This document shows positions 8,699-17,130 of a stretch of DNA of 64,000 bases, in pieces. Every line of letters starts with the position of its first letter. Positions within the stretch are counted from its first letter, which is position 1. The position numbers were made by a program, and so were the translations under genes. This DNA comes from Lacinutrix sp. C3R15 (GTDB lineage: Bacteria; Bacteroidota; Bacteroidia; Flavobacteriales; Flavobacteriaceae), in contig NZ_JAHKPZ010000030.1 in NCBI RefSeq assembly GCF_018860825.1, positions 402,932 through 466,931 on the forward strand, given 5' to 3'. The notes below the pieces were generated by a model, which had not been told where the DNA came from, did not search any database, and saw only the letters and a program-made list of their open reading frames with translations.

Positions 8699-8769
8699 TT
8701 GTCATTACTAAGGAAAAATGACTGATGTAATCTCATTATATAGATTGCTTCGTTCCTTGCAATGACTAT
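8699..8769. repeat. Imperfect palindromic intergenic element (GTCATT...AATGAC)
   Basis: A 70-nt imperfect inverted repeat filling the proC-argC gap. The left arm begins GTCATTACTAAGGAA and ends AATCTC. The right arm reads AGATTGCTTCGTTCCTTGCA then ATGAC, the complement of a GTCATTGCAAGGAACGAAGC pattern. Such elements are widespread dispersed repeats in Bacteroidota. In RNA it would fold into a long hairpin between two co-transcribed genes. Confidence 0.7.
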
Positions 8770-8772
8770 GCT

Positions 8773-9750
8773 TTAAAAATAAGTTGCTTTTAATTGTAAT
8801 CCTTCGGTTTCCCCAAAACCATACATTAAGTTCATGTTTTGAATGGCTTGTCCTGATGCTCCTTTTAGTAAATTATCAATAACACTAGTTACCAACAATT
8901 TGTTTTCATGTTTATGTAAATGAAGAATGCATTTATTGGTATTTACTACTTGCTTTAAGTGAATCTCATCTTCTGAAACTACAGTAAACGCAGCATCTTT
9001 ATAAAACGCTGTATATAATATTTTTGCATCTTCTAAACTGCCTTCAAATTTTGTGTAAAGAGTAGCAAAAATTCCTCTAGAAAAATCACCTCGATTTGGC
9101 ATAAAATTAATTTCAGCACTAAAACTGTTTTGCAACAATTTCACCGATTGGTTAATCTCGCTTAAATGTTGATGTGTAAAAGCTTTGTAATGTGAAAAAT
9201 TATTATCTCGCCATGTAAAATGTGTAGTTGCAGATAAGGATGTTCCTGCTCCTGTTGCACCAGTTACCGCATTAACGTGTACATCATTTTGTAACACTTC
9301 TGCTTTTGCTAAAGGCAATAATGCCAATTGAATTGCAGTTGCAAAACAACCTGGATTTGCAATATACTTTGCCTTTTTAATGGCTTCTTTATTTAATTCA
9401 GGCAAACCATAAACAAAATCCTTTCCTTCAAAATTTTTATCTGCAAGCAGTCTAAAATCATTACTTAAATCTATGATTTTAGTGGTTTCTGAAAATATAT
9501 TTTTCTCTAAAAAAGCAGTGGAGTTTCCATGACCTAAACATAGAAATAACACATCTACTTCTGTATTTATTTCATTGGTAAACGATAAATCTGAACTACC
9601 AATTAAATCTTGGTGCACTTTAAATATTTTATTACCAGCGTTTGAAGTACTGTAAATAAAATTAATATTTGCTTTTGGATGCTGTAACAGCAATCTAATT
9701 AACTCTCCTGCTGTGTAACCTGCTCCTCCAATAATTCCTATTTCTAACAT
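8773..9750 (-). CDS. argC: N-acyl-gamma-glutamyl-phosphate reductase
   Basis: NADPH-dependent reduction of N-acylglutamyl phosphate to the semialdehyde, third step of arginine synthesis. Motifs: GIIGGAGYTAGELIRLL (5-21) for NADP binding and the active-site cysteine Cys135 in ANPGCFATA. HTFxH-like residues follow in AFTHQHLSEI, and NFMPNRGDFSRGI is also present. 325 residues is within the short ArgC type (310-350). It begins only 3 nt after the argG stop, so the two are clearly co-transcribed. Confidence 0.96.
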   Translation of the reverse strand: MLEIGIIGGAGYTAGELIRLLLQHPKANINFIYSTSNAGNKIFKVHQDLIGSSDLSFTNEINTEVDVLFLCLGHGNSTAFLEKNIFSETTKIIDLSNDFRLLADKNFEGKDFVYGLPELNKEAIKKAKYIANPGCFATAIQLALLPLAKAEVLQNDVHVNAVTGATGAGTSLSATTHFTWRDNNFSHYKAFTHQHLSEINQSVKLLQNSFSAEINFMPNRGDFSRGIFATLYTKFEGSLEDAKILYTAFYKDAAFTVVSEDEIHLKQVVNTNKCILHLHKHENKLLVTSVIDNLLKGASGQAIQNMNLMYGFGETEGLQLKATYF

Positions 9751-9753
9751 AGT

Positions 9754-10935
9754 TTACGAATTTACTTGCTGGTAGATTTTGTTTTGATTTCCTATAATTT
9801 TTATAAACCCTTTAGCATCATCAGCTGTCCAAGCTTTATTTTCTTCACCATAAGTACTAAATGCACTAGACATTAAATCATGATTAGACACAATACCATC
9901 TAAAGAGAAATGATATGGTTTTAAAGTAACCACAACGTTACCAGACACCATTTTTTGAGAGCTTTGTAAAAAAGCTTCTGTATCTCTCATTACAGGATCT
10001 AAATACTGACCTTCATGCAAATGCATTCCGTAAAAGCTTGACAAATATTCTTTATGCTGTAATTGCCATTTGGTAAGCGTATGCTTTTCTAATAAATGAT
10101 GTGCTTTTACAGTAATTAAAGCTGCAGCAGCTTCAAAACCAACACGACCTTTTGTACCAACAATAGTATCTCCTACATGAATATCTCTACCAATTGCATA
10201 GGCCGAAGCAATATTATTTAAGTTTTCAATATTTACTTCTGGCGCATTTTCTTTTCCGTTTAAAGCAACAAACTCACCATTTTTAAAAGTTAATGTTACT
10301 TTTTCTTCTCCTTCTTTTTCTAATGGAGAAGGATATGCTTCACTTGGCAAAGGTTTTTCAGACTTTAATGTTTCTACACCACCAACACTTGTTCCCCAAA
10401 GCCCTTTGTTAACAGAATATTTCGCTTTTTCCCAAGACATATCGATACCGTTTTCTTTAAGGTAATCAATTTCTTGTTGTCTGGTTAAACTACCATCTCT
10501 AATAGGTGTAATAATTTTTATATGTGGCGCTAGAGTTTGAAAAATCATATCAAAACGCACTTGGTCATTTCCTGCTCCTGTGCTACCATGCGCAATATAT
10601 TCTGCATTTATACTTTTGGCGTATTCAACTATTTCTATGGCTTGAATAATACGCTCTGCACTTACAGACAAAGGATAGGTATTATTTTTAAGCACATTAC
10701 CAAAAATTAAATACTTCACTACTTTTTGGTAAAAAGTAGCAACTGCATCAATGTTTTTATAGGTTGTAACACCCATTTTATAGGCATTACTTTCAATATT
10801 TTTTATTTCTTCTGAAGTAAATCCGCCAGTATTTACACTTACGGCATGCACATCATATCCTGCTTTACTTAAACTTACTGCGCAATAGGATGTATCTAAA
10901 CCACCACTATATGCTATAACTAACTTCTTACTCAT
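9754..10935 (-). CDS. argG: Argininosuccinate synthase
   Basis: ATP-dependent ligation of citrulline with aspartate to argininosuccinate. The PP-loop SGGLDTS is at 10-16, and the ATP/citrulline region AHGSTGAGNDQVRFD follows near 115-129. KGLWGTSVGGVETL near 178 resembles the family's NLWG motif. 393 residues is typical. Its start overlaps the upstream GNAT gene by 8 nt, placing it second in the operon. In the normal pathway citrulline reaches it after deacylation by ArgE, since transcarbamylation here works on the acylated intermediate. Confidence 0.97.
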   Translation of the reverse strand: MSKKLVIAYSGGLDTSYCAVSLSKAGYDVHAVSVNTGGFTSEEIKNIESNAYKMGVTTYKNIDAVATFYQKVVKYLIFGNVLKNNTYPLSVSAERIIQAIEIVEYAKSINAEYIAHGSTGAGNDQVRFDMIFQTLAPHIKIITPIRDGSLTRQQEIDYLKENGIDMSWEKAKYSVNKGLWGTSVGGVETLKSEKPLPSEAYPSPLEKEGEEKVTLTFKNGEFVALNGKENAPEVNIENLNNIASAYAIGRDIHVGDTIVGTKGRVGFEAAAALITVKAHHLLEKHTLTKWQLQHKEYLSSFYGMHLHEGQYLDPVMRDTEAFLQSSQKMVSGNVVVTLKPYHFSLDGIVSNHDLMSSAFSTYGEENKAWTADDAKGFIKIIGNQNKIYQQVNS

Positions 10936-11554
10936 CTTTTTTATCTTTTTTTAAAAACATGGATTGTTTTATGTTTTTTAATCTGGTCCACACTTTTTTA
11001 TCGTAATTATGTTGGTGTACTTTTTTTACTTCTTTTGAAGGATCATACAGCATACCAGTACACAAACACATTTTTTGTTCTGTTCTGGTTAACACATCGA
11101 AGTTCTTACAGGTTTGACATCCATTCCAGAACGATTGATCATCTGTTAACTCTGAAAACGTAACCGGTTTATAACCTAAATCGCTATTCATTTTCATAAC
11201 CGCTAAACCCGTTGTAATACTAAACACTTTGGCGTTTGGGTACTTGGTTCTAGAATGTTCAAAAATTTTCTTTTTAATCTGTTTTGCAAGGCCAATATTT
11301 CTAAAATCTGGATGCACAATTAAACCAGAGTTGGCAACAAATTTACCATGACCCCATTGTTCAATATAGCAAAAACCAGCAAATTTATCACCTTCTAAAG
11401 CTATAACCGCGTTACCATTTTCCATTTTGGTAATGATATATTCTGGTTTTCTTTTTGCAATACCAGTTCCTCTAACTTGTGCAGCATCTGCAATAGTTTC
11501 GCATATAATATCTGCGTAAATACTATGCGATTTATTAGCAATAACAATTTCCAT
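10928..11554 (-). CDS. GNAT acyltransferase, probable N-acylglutamate synthase
   Basis: First gene of the arg operon. GNAT fold with the acyl-CoA pyrophosphate-binding loop RNIGLA (85-90, Q/RxxGxA form). The C-terminal third holds a Cys cluster, Cys146, Cys149, Cys163 and Cys165 (CQTC...CLC), that could bind metal. No ArgA, ArgJ or fused ArgA is present, so an enzyme for acylation of glutamate is missing from the operon and this protein is the natural candidate. The Bacteroides thetaiotaomicron gene in the same place beside argG has been linked genetically to arginine synthesis as a likely N-succinylglutamate synthase (recalled, not checked). Acyl specificity here is inference. 208 residues; it overlaps argG by 8 nt. 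Confidence 0.85.
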   Translation of the reverse strand: MEIVIANKSHSIYADIICETIADAAQVRGTGIAKRKPEYIITKMENGNAVIALEGDKFAGFCYIEQWGHGKFVANSGLIVHPDFRNIGLAKQIKKKIFEHSRTKYPNAKVFSITTGLAVMKMNSDLGYKPVTFSELTDDQSFWNGCQTCKNFDVLTRTEQKMCLCTGMLYDPSKEVKKVHQHNYDKKVWTRLKNIKQSMFLKKDKKDE

Positions 11555-11783
11555 TGTAATTGATTTATTAATTAAATTATGATTTTATTTTTTGAAAGCA
11601 GAACCGGACTCACCTAAGTTCTATAAATAGAAGTACACCCTTAAGGGCGACGTGGGAAATTACGACGTTCAAATCTTTTGTTATCTTTTGAGATAAAATG
11701 TATTTGAAAAACTGAATTTAAGCTGGTGTTGTACACAATATAAAAATAAAAATGAATATAGAATTTGTTGCTAAGTTGAAGAA
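11555..11783 (-). promoter_or_regulatory. arg operon 5' leader RNA downstream of leader peptide
   Basis: About 230 nt of untranslated RNA between the Arg-rich leader ORF and the GNAT gene. On the transcript the heptamer ACGTCGT (11662-11668) is perfectly complementary to ACGACGT in the leader's two adjacent Arg codons (11790-11796). A second ACGTCG occurs at 11648-11653. Next comes a small CGCCC-TTAA-GGGTG hairpin (about 11638-11651) and a TTCTA-TTTA-TAGAA hairpin. There is no hairpin followed by a U tract, so I cannot assign a classical terminator. Confidence 0.5.
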
Positions 11784-11855
11784 TTAGCTACGTCGTTTAG
11801 ATAAATCTAAACCTGTTGGTCTGGGAGCTCTATATTTGTGTCTTAGTGTAAACAT
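11784..11855 (-). CDS. Putative arginine-operon leader peptide
   Basis: A 23-codon ORF, ATG at 11855, TAA at 11784. It reads MFTLRHKYRAPRP then TGLDLSKRRS. Five Arg (5, 9, 12, 21, 22), three Lys/His and an Arg-Pro-rich centre are striking for an ORF placed about 29 nt after a strong promoter and ahead of the whole arginine operon. The codons Gly-Leu-Asp-Leu-Ser-Lys form an RNA hairpin (GTTTAGAT, TT, ATCTAAAC at 11795-11812), and Arg21-Arg22 codons can pair with a site 120 nt downstream. By analogy with the his and ilv leaders in this window it is probably an arginine sensor. Unlike them it lacks a following intrinsic terminator. It could work by ribosome stalling, as an arrest peptide, or through Rho. 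I know of no matching described family. Confidence 0.65.
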   Translation of the reverse strand: MFTLRHKYRAPRPTGLDLSKRRS

Positions 11856-11883
11856 AGTACTAAACTACATATAATAATTAAAA

Positions 11884-11914
11884 CAACCATAGTAAAACTT
11901 CAACTTTATACAAA
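11884..11914 (-). promoter_or_regulatory. arg operon promoter
   Basis: Minus strand: TTTG -33 element at 11911-11914, exactly 19-nt spacer, then TATGGTTG at 11884-11891 (one mismatch to TAnnTTTG). Predicted transcript starts about 25-30 nt before the leader ATG, so the leader ORF is at the 5' end of the arg mRNA. Confidence 0.75.
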
Positions 11915-11929
11915 AATTATGACTTTATA

Positions 11930-11965
11930 AAAATGAGACATTTAAATTACAAATATCTCATTTTT
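11930..11965 (-). terminator. Terminator of the ilv operon
   Basis: Arms AAAATGAGA and TCTCATTTTT flank an AT-rich loop just after the aldehyde dehydrogenase stop, with T-rich tails on both strands. It separates the ilv operon from the arg promoter directly downstream. Confidence 0.75.
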
Positions 11966-11977
11966 AAGGTCTTTTAT

Positions 11978-13570
11978 TTAAAGAATATAATCTGTGCTAA
12001 CAAAATTTGAAGCTTTAGAGTCTAACAATTCTTTTAAAATAGCATTATTATAGGCATTGTCTTTTGAAGCTACAAAAGTTCTTATGGAAAAAGAACGCAA
12101 TGCATCATGCACACTTAATGTTGCAACCGCAGAATCTTTTCGGCCAGTAAAAGGATACACGTCTGGACCACGTTGGCAAGAACTATTTAAGTTTACACGA
12201 CATACTAGATTTACTAAAGTATCTATTAAAGGCGCTAATGTTTTTACATCCTTACCAAATAAGCTTACTTGCTGGCCATAGTTAGAAGCAGCCATATCAT
12301 CTAAAGGTTCTTCAATATCATTAAAAGGAACCACTGGTATTACTGGCCCAAATTGTTCTTCTTGAAATACGCGCATCTCTTTAGTAACAGGATATAATAC
12401 TGCTGGAAAAATATAATTCTCTGAAGTTTCTCCTCCTTTTGCATTAATTACTTTAGCTCCTTTTGAAGTTGCATCATCAATTAATTCTTGAATATATGCT
12501 GGTTTATCTGGTTCAGGTAAGGGTGTTAATTTTGCACCATTTTCCCAAGGGTTACCAAATTTAAGCGCATCTACTTTTGCGGAGAATCGCTTATTAAATT
12601 CTTCTATAATATCTTGATGTACGTATAACACTTTTAGTGCTGTACAACGTTGCCCATTAAAAGATGTAGCACCTGCAATACATTCGTCTATTGCTAAATC
12701 TAAATCTGCATCTGGCAATACAATTGCAGGATTTTTAGCTTCTAAGCCTAGTACTAAACGTAATCTATTGCTTTTTGGATGTTGCTGTTGTAAAGCATTT
12801 GCCGATTTACTATTTCCTATTAGCGCTAACACATCTACTTTTCCTGTTTGCATGATTGGTGTAGCTACTGTTCTTCCTCTTCCGTAGATTATATTTACAA
12901 CTCCTTTTGGAAAGCTTGTTTTAAAAGCTTCTAACAAAGGTGAAATTAATAAAACACCATGCTTTGCTGGTTTAAAAATGGCTGTATTCCCCATAATTAA
13001 AGCAGGAATTAAAAGTGCAAAAGTTTCATTTAACGGATAATTGTAAGGACCTAAACACAAAACTACTCCTAAAGGTCCACGACGAATATGAGCATGTACA
13101 CCTGCATGTTTTTCAAACTTAGCGCTATCGCGATCCATTTGTTTATAATCTTCAATGGTGTCATAAATATACTCTACAGTTCTATCAAATTCTTTTTCAG
13201 AATCTGGCAGATTTTTACCAATTTCCCACATTAAAAGCTTTACCACTTCCTCACGTTTGGTTTTCATTTGTTCTACAAATTTCACCATGCAAGAAATTCT
13301 ATCTACCACTTTCATGGTTGGCCACAAACCTTGTCCTTTGTTATATGCTACACATGCAGCGTCTAAAGCCTCAATAGCTTCTTTTTCACCTAAAGTAGGA
13401 ATGCTTCCTAATAGCGTAGGTTGATACTCTTTGGTTGAAGATATGGTAGAATAAACTTCTGAGGTTTCTCCTTTCCATTGTTTTAACTCGCCACCTACCA
13501 AATAAGAATCCTGTTTTGTAAGTTTTGTTATTTGAAATGCTTCTGGTATGTTAGAAAAAGGTGTTTTCAT
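11978..13570 (-). CDS. Aldehyde dehydrogenase, probable NADP-dependent GAPDH (GapN-like)
   Basis: ALDH-superfamily enzyme of 530 residues. Visible are the oxyanion Asn177 in LGPYNYPL, the general base Glu277 in LGLEAKNP, and the nucleophile Cys309 in [31 protein letters not shown] and PFTGRKDS resemble the non-phosphorylating NADP-glyceraldehyde-3-phosphate dehydrogenase branch, but substrate is not provable by eye. It lies 77 nt after ilvA, with no promoter or terminator visible between, and ahead of a good terminator, so it is probably the last gene of the ilv operon. GapN activity would give NADPH, which IlvC needs; that link is speculative. A general aldehyde dehydrogenase is the alternative. 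Confidence 0.8.
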   Translation of the reverse strand: MKTPFSNIPEAFQITKLTKQDSYLVGGELKQWKGETSEVYSTISSTKEYQPTLLGSIPTLGEKEAIEALDAACVAYNKGQGLWPTMKVVDRISCMVKFVEQMKTKREEVVKLLMWEIGKNLPDSEKEFDRTVEYIYDTIEDYKQMDRDSAKFEKHAGVHAHIRRGPLGVVLCLGPYNYPLNETFALLIPALIMGNTAIFKPAKHGVLLISPLLEAFKTSFPKGVVNIIYGRGRTVATPIMQTGKVDVLALIGNSKSANALQQQHPKSNRLRLVLGLEAKNPAIVLPDADLDLAIDECIAGATSFNGQRCTALKVLYVHQDIIEEFNKRFSAKVDALKFGNPWENGAKLTPLPEPDKPAYIQELIDDATSKGAKVINAKGGETSENYIFPAVLYPVTKEMRVFQEEQFGPVIPVVPFNDIEEPLDDMAASNYGQQVSLFGKDVKTLAPLIDTLVNLVCRVNLNSSCQRGPDVYPFTGRKDSAVATLSVHDALRSFSIRTFVASKDNAYNNAILKELLDSKASNFVSTDYIL

Positions 13571-13647
13571 AATTGTGTGATTTTAATAAAATTTTCAAAC
13601 TAAAGATACAACTGCATCCTGATAAGGCTGTTAACTCTATGTTATAC

Positions 13648-14913
13648 TTATACTAAAAACTGAAACAAATCGGTCTTATCATTTAAGTAATCTCCATAAA
13701 AATTATTCAGTTTCATTTTTGTTATTAAAGGCTCTAAATCTTCTGGAGATTTAAGTTCTAAACCAACAACAGCTACATCATTTTCACGATTTACTTTTTT
13801 AGTGTATTCAAAATGTGTAATATCATCTGTAGGACCTAAAATATCAACCACAAATTCACGTAAAGCACCTGCACGTTGCGGAAATTTTATAATGAAGTAA
13901 TGTTTTAATTTGGCGTGTAAAAGAGCACGCTCTTTAATTTCTGGTGTGCGTGTAATATCATTATTGCTTCCGCTAACCACACATACTACGTTTTTTCCTT
14001 TTATTTCGTCTTTGTATTTTTCTAAAGCCGCAATACTTAATGCACCTGCTGGCTCCACTACAATAGCGTCTTTGTTATATAACTCTAAAATAATCTGACA
14101 TACTTTTCCTTCTGGAACCGTTATCATATCGTGTAAGTTTTGCTGACAAATAGCAAAATTTAAATCACCAACACGTTTTACTGCAGCACCATCGACAAAG
14201 TTTTCAATTTGCTTTAAGGTTGTATTTTTTTTCTTTGCTAAAGAAGTTTTCATAGAAGGAGCTCCTTCTGGCTCTACACCTATAATTTTTGTTTCTGGTG
14301 AAAGGTGTTTAAAAACAGAAGACAATCCTGCCGACAAACCTCCTCCTCCTACAGGAACAAATACATAATGAATAGGGTGTTGTGCTTGATCCATAATTTC
14401 TAAGCCAACGGTTGCCTGCCCTTCAATAACTTTTTTATCATTAAAAGGATGAATAAATGTTTTATTTAATTTTTCGCTTTGCTGCATTGCTGCATCATAA
14501 GCATCATCAAAAGTATCACCAACTAAAACAACCTCAATATAGTCTTCACCAAACATTTTCACCTGTTCTACCTTTTGGTTTGGTGTTGGTGAAGGCATAA
14601 AAATAGTGCCTTTTATTTTTAATAATTTACAAGAAATAGCAACACCTTGCGCATGGTTTCCTGCACTTGCACAAACAATTCCGTTTTCTACTTCGGTATC
14701 ACTTAAAGACGACATTTTATTGTATGCTCCTCTAATTTTATAAGAACGCACTTGTTGTAAATCTTCGCGTTTAAATAAAATATTTGCACCAAACTGCTTC
14801 GAGTATTGCATATTAGCAATTAAAGGAGTTACTGTTGCAACTCCTTTTAATTTTTCGGCAGCAGCTTCAACAGAAGCTATTGTTGGCATGTATATTGTTT
14901 TGATTTCTTCCAT
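13648..14913 (-). CDS. ilvA: Threonine deaminase (threonine ammonia-lyase)
   Basis: PLP enzyme turning threonine into 2-oxobutyrate, the entry to isoleucine synthesis. The Schiff-base lysine is Lys59 in RSYKIRGAYNKM. SAGNHAQG (about 84-91) contacts substrate and VPVGGGGLSAGL is the phosphate-binding glycine loop. The C-terminal 80 residues (HYFIIKFPQRAGALREF onward) form a single ACT-like regulatory domain, giving the 420-residue Bacillus-type form and not the 514-residue E. coli form. It is co-directional with ilvC, 85 nt downstream of it. Its operon position explains why the leader peptide is dominated by Ile codons. Confidence 0.96.
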   Translation of the reverse strand: MEEIKTIYMPTIASVEAAAEKLKGVATVTPLIANMQYSKQFGANILFKREDLQQVRSYKIRGAYNKMSSLSDTEVENGIVCASAGNHAQGVAISCKLLKIKGTIFMPSPTPNQKVEQVKMFGEDYIEVVLVGDTFDDAYDAAMQQSEKLNKTFIHPFNDKKVIEGQATVGLEIMDQAQHPIHYVFVPVGGGGLSAGLSSVFKHLSPETKIIGVEPEGAPSMKTSLAKKKNTTLKQIENFVDGAAVKRVGDLNFAICQQNLHDMITVPEGKVCQIILELYNKDAIVVEPAGALSIAALEKYKDEIKGKNVVCVVSGSNNDITRTPEIKERALLHAKLKHYFIIKFPQRAGALREFVVDILGPTDDITHFEYTKKVNRENDVAVVGLELKSPEDLEPLITKMKLNNFYGDYLNDKTDLFQFLV

Positions 14914-14921
14914 CGCTTGCG

Positions 14922-14939
14922 TTTCCGCGAAAGCGGAAA
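14922..14939. repeat. Short palindromic repeat (TTTCCGC-GAAA-GCGGAAA)
   Basis: Perfect 7-bp inverted repeat with a GAAA loop just upstream of the ilvA start, inside the ilvC-ilvA gap. Same style as the other small hairpin repeats in the window and unusually GC-rich for its surroundings. Confidence 0.6.
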
Positions 14940-14998
14940 ACTTTTATTTCTTTTCTAATTTTTATTCTTATTCTAGACTCCTTAGAAAGGACCAAACA

Positions 14999-16501
14999 TT
15001 ATGCTAAAACAGAAGCTTCTGTTTTTACATCAGATTTTATAATTTTCATTGCTGTCATTGCAGCTCTTAAACGTTTACCAACAGCTTCAATTGGATGGTT
15101 TCTAATAGCATCATTTACAGCAATTAACTCTATATTATCTACTCCAGTTGTAGTAGAAAACGGAGCACCAATAACATCTGTTTTTACTGTTTTCATGAAA
15201 TCTGTTAATAATGGTTTACATGCATGATCAAATAAATAACAACCATACTCTGCAGTATCAGAAATTACTCTATTCATTTCAAATAATTTTTTTCTTGCAA
15301 TTGTATTTGCTATTAATGGTAATTCGTGAAGCGACTCGTAGTAAGCAGAATCTTCAATAATCCCTGCGCTTACCATTGTTTCATAAGCTAATTCTACACC
15401 AGATTTCACAAACGCTACCAATAAAGTACCATGATCAAAATACTCTTGTTCAGAAATATGCGCTGCAGTTAATGCTGTTTTTTCAAACGCTGTTTCTCCT
15501 GTTGCTGCTCTCCATTTTAAAAGGTTTACATCATCATTTGCCCAATCTTCCATCATGGTTTTTGAGAAGTGACCAGAAATAATATCATCCATATGTTTTT
15601 CAAATAAAGGACGCATGATATCTTTTAATTCTTCTGATAATTGGTATGCTTTTATTTTTGCTGGATTAGATAGTCTGTCCATCATATTGGTAATACCACC
15701 ATGTTTTAAAGCTTCGGTAATGGTTTCCCAACCATACTGAATTAATTTTGCAGCATAACTAGGTTCTACACCTTCTGCAACCATTTTATCAAACGATAAA
15801 ATTGCTCCTGTTTGCAGTAAACCACATAAAATAGTTTGTTCTCCCATTAAATCAGACTTTACCTCAGCAATAAAAGAAGAAGCTAACACTCCTGCTCTAT
15901 CTCCTCCTGTTGCTACTGCATAGGCTTTTGCTTGTGCCCAACCTTTATTTTCTGGATCGTTTTCTGGGTGCACAGCAATTAATGTAGGCACACCAAAACC
16001 GCGTTTATACTCTTCTCTAACTTCTGTTCCTGGGCATTTTGGTGCCACCATAATTACAGTTAAATCTTCACGAACTTGTGTACCTTCTTCTACAATATTA
16101 AAACCGTGAGAATAACTTAAGGTAGCTCCTTTTTTCATTAAAGGCATCACTGCTTTTACAACATTAGTATGTTGCTTGTCTGGAGTTAAATTTAAAACTA
16201 AATCTGCTGTTGGAATTAACTCTTCATAAGTACCAACAGTAAACCCATTACTGGTTGCATTTTTGTAAGAATCACGTTTTTCATCAATAGCTACTTGACG
16301 TAAGGTATACGAAATATCTAAACCAGAATCACGCATATTTAAACCTTGGTTTAATCCTTGCGCTCCACAACCTATAATTACGATTTTTTTTCCTTTTAAT
16401 GCATTTACACCATCTTCAAACTCTGAAGCATCCATGAATCTACATTTTCCTAATTGTTCTAATTGGTTTCTTAATGATAATGTGTTGAAGTAATTTGACA
16501 T
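14999..16501 (-). CDS. ilvC: Ketol-acid reductoisomerase, class II
   Basis: Mg- and NADPH-dependent isomerisation and reduction of acetolactate or acetohydroxybutyrate. I start it at the ATG at 16501 (MSNYFNTL), giving 500 residues; a longer frame to 16546 adds 15 residues ([15 protein letters not shown]) with no family support. The N-terminal Rossmann motif GCGAQG is at 44-49. Arg68 and Arg76 in YTLRQ and EKRDSY are the NADP-phosphate-binding arginines at the same numbers as in the E. coli enzyme, so NADPH use is expected. Length and internal duplication of the knotted domain identify the long class II type. It lies between ilvN (97 nt) and ilvA. Confidence 0.96.
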   Translation of the reverse strand: MSNYFNTLSLRNQLEQLGKCRFMDASEFEDGVNALKGKKIVIIGCGAQGLNQGLNMRDSGLDISYTLRQVAIDEKRDSYKNATSNGFTVGTYEELIPTADLVLNLTPDKQHTNVVKAVMPLMKKGATLSYSHGFNIVEEGTQVREDLTVIMVAPKCPGTEVREEYKRGFGVPTLIAVHPENDPENKGWAQAKAYAVATGGDRAGVLASSFIAEVKSDLMGEQTILCGLLQTGAILSFDKMVAEGVEPSYAAKLIQYGWETITEALKHGGITNMMDRLSNPAKIKAYQLSEELKDIMRPLFEKHMDDIISGHFSKTMMEDWANDDVNLLKWRAATGETAFEKTALTAAHISEQEYFDHGTLLVAFVKSGVELAYETMVSAGIIEDSAYYESLHELPLIANTIARKKLFEMNRVISDTAEYGCYLFDHACKPLLTDFMKTVKTDVIGAPFSTTTGVDNIELIAVNDAIRNHPIEAVGKRLRAAMTAMKIIKSDVKTEASVLA

Positions 16502-16598
16502 TGTTTTTGATTTTTGAGAAAATAGAAGAGCGAAAAAAGGACACAATTAAAATGCATCATTATGGTTTCTATTTTCTATTCTCTTATTCTTTTTGTTT

Positions 16599-17129
16599 TT
16601 AATCTTGAAATGCTTCTAGCATTGTTGATATTTTCATTTCTTCTTTAGATACTGCAATACGTCCTGAGCGTGTAAATTGCATAATACCAAAGACACTTAA
16701 TTCTCTATATAATAATTCTAGTTCTTCTTTTCTACCAGATTTTTCAATTACAAAAAAGTCTCTATTTACAGTTACAATTCTTGCATTGCTTTCTTTAATG
16801 ATGTTTTGAATTTGACGTTCATCAAACAACAAACCTGATTTCATTTTAAAAATGCAAGACTCTTGATAAATAATTTCCTCTTCAGTATGGTAATAGGCCT
16901 TAATAACCTCTACTTGTTTTTCTATTTGACCAATGATTTTTTTGATATTTTCTTCGGTCATATTTACCACAATAGTAAATCTTGAAACACTTTCAATTTC
17001 AGAAGGAGAAGTATTTAAACTTTCTATATTTATATGTCTTCTTTGAAAGATTGCTGAAATTCTATTCAACAATCCTATATTATTTTCCGTGTAAACGGAA
17101 ACGGTAAATAGTTGTTTATCTGCGTTCAT
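16599..17129 (-). CDS. ilvN: Acetolactate synthase, regulatory small subunit
   Basis: Regulatory partner of IlvB, giving it activity and branched-chain amino-acid feedback. The N-terminal ACT domain (about 6-80) has the valine-site pattern VYTENNIGLLNRISAIFQRR with NIESL following. The C-terminal ALS-small domain is at 85-170. 176 residues matches the IlvH type. One base separates its start codon from the ilvB stop, so subunit synthesis is coupled. Confidence 0.95.
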   Translation of the reverse strand: MNADKQLFTVSVYTENNIGLLNRISAIFQRRHINIESLNTSPSEIESVSRFTIVVNMTEENIKKIIGQIEKQVEVIKAYYHTEEEIIYQESCIFKMKSGLLFDERQIQNIIKESNARIVTVNRDFFVIEKSGRKEELELLYRELSVFGIMQFTRSGRIAVSKEEMKISTMLEAFQD

Positions 17130-17130
17130 A

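Noticed and set aside
11555..11783. Classical intrinsic attenuator in the arg leader
   Set aside because: The hairpins found (GCCC/GGGT type and TTCTA/TAGAA) are short and not followed by a U tract.
16502..16546. Upstream extension of ilvC by 15 codons
   Set aside because: The added peptide ([15 protein letters not shown]) is not found in the family, and the ATG at 16501 gives the usual start.
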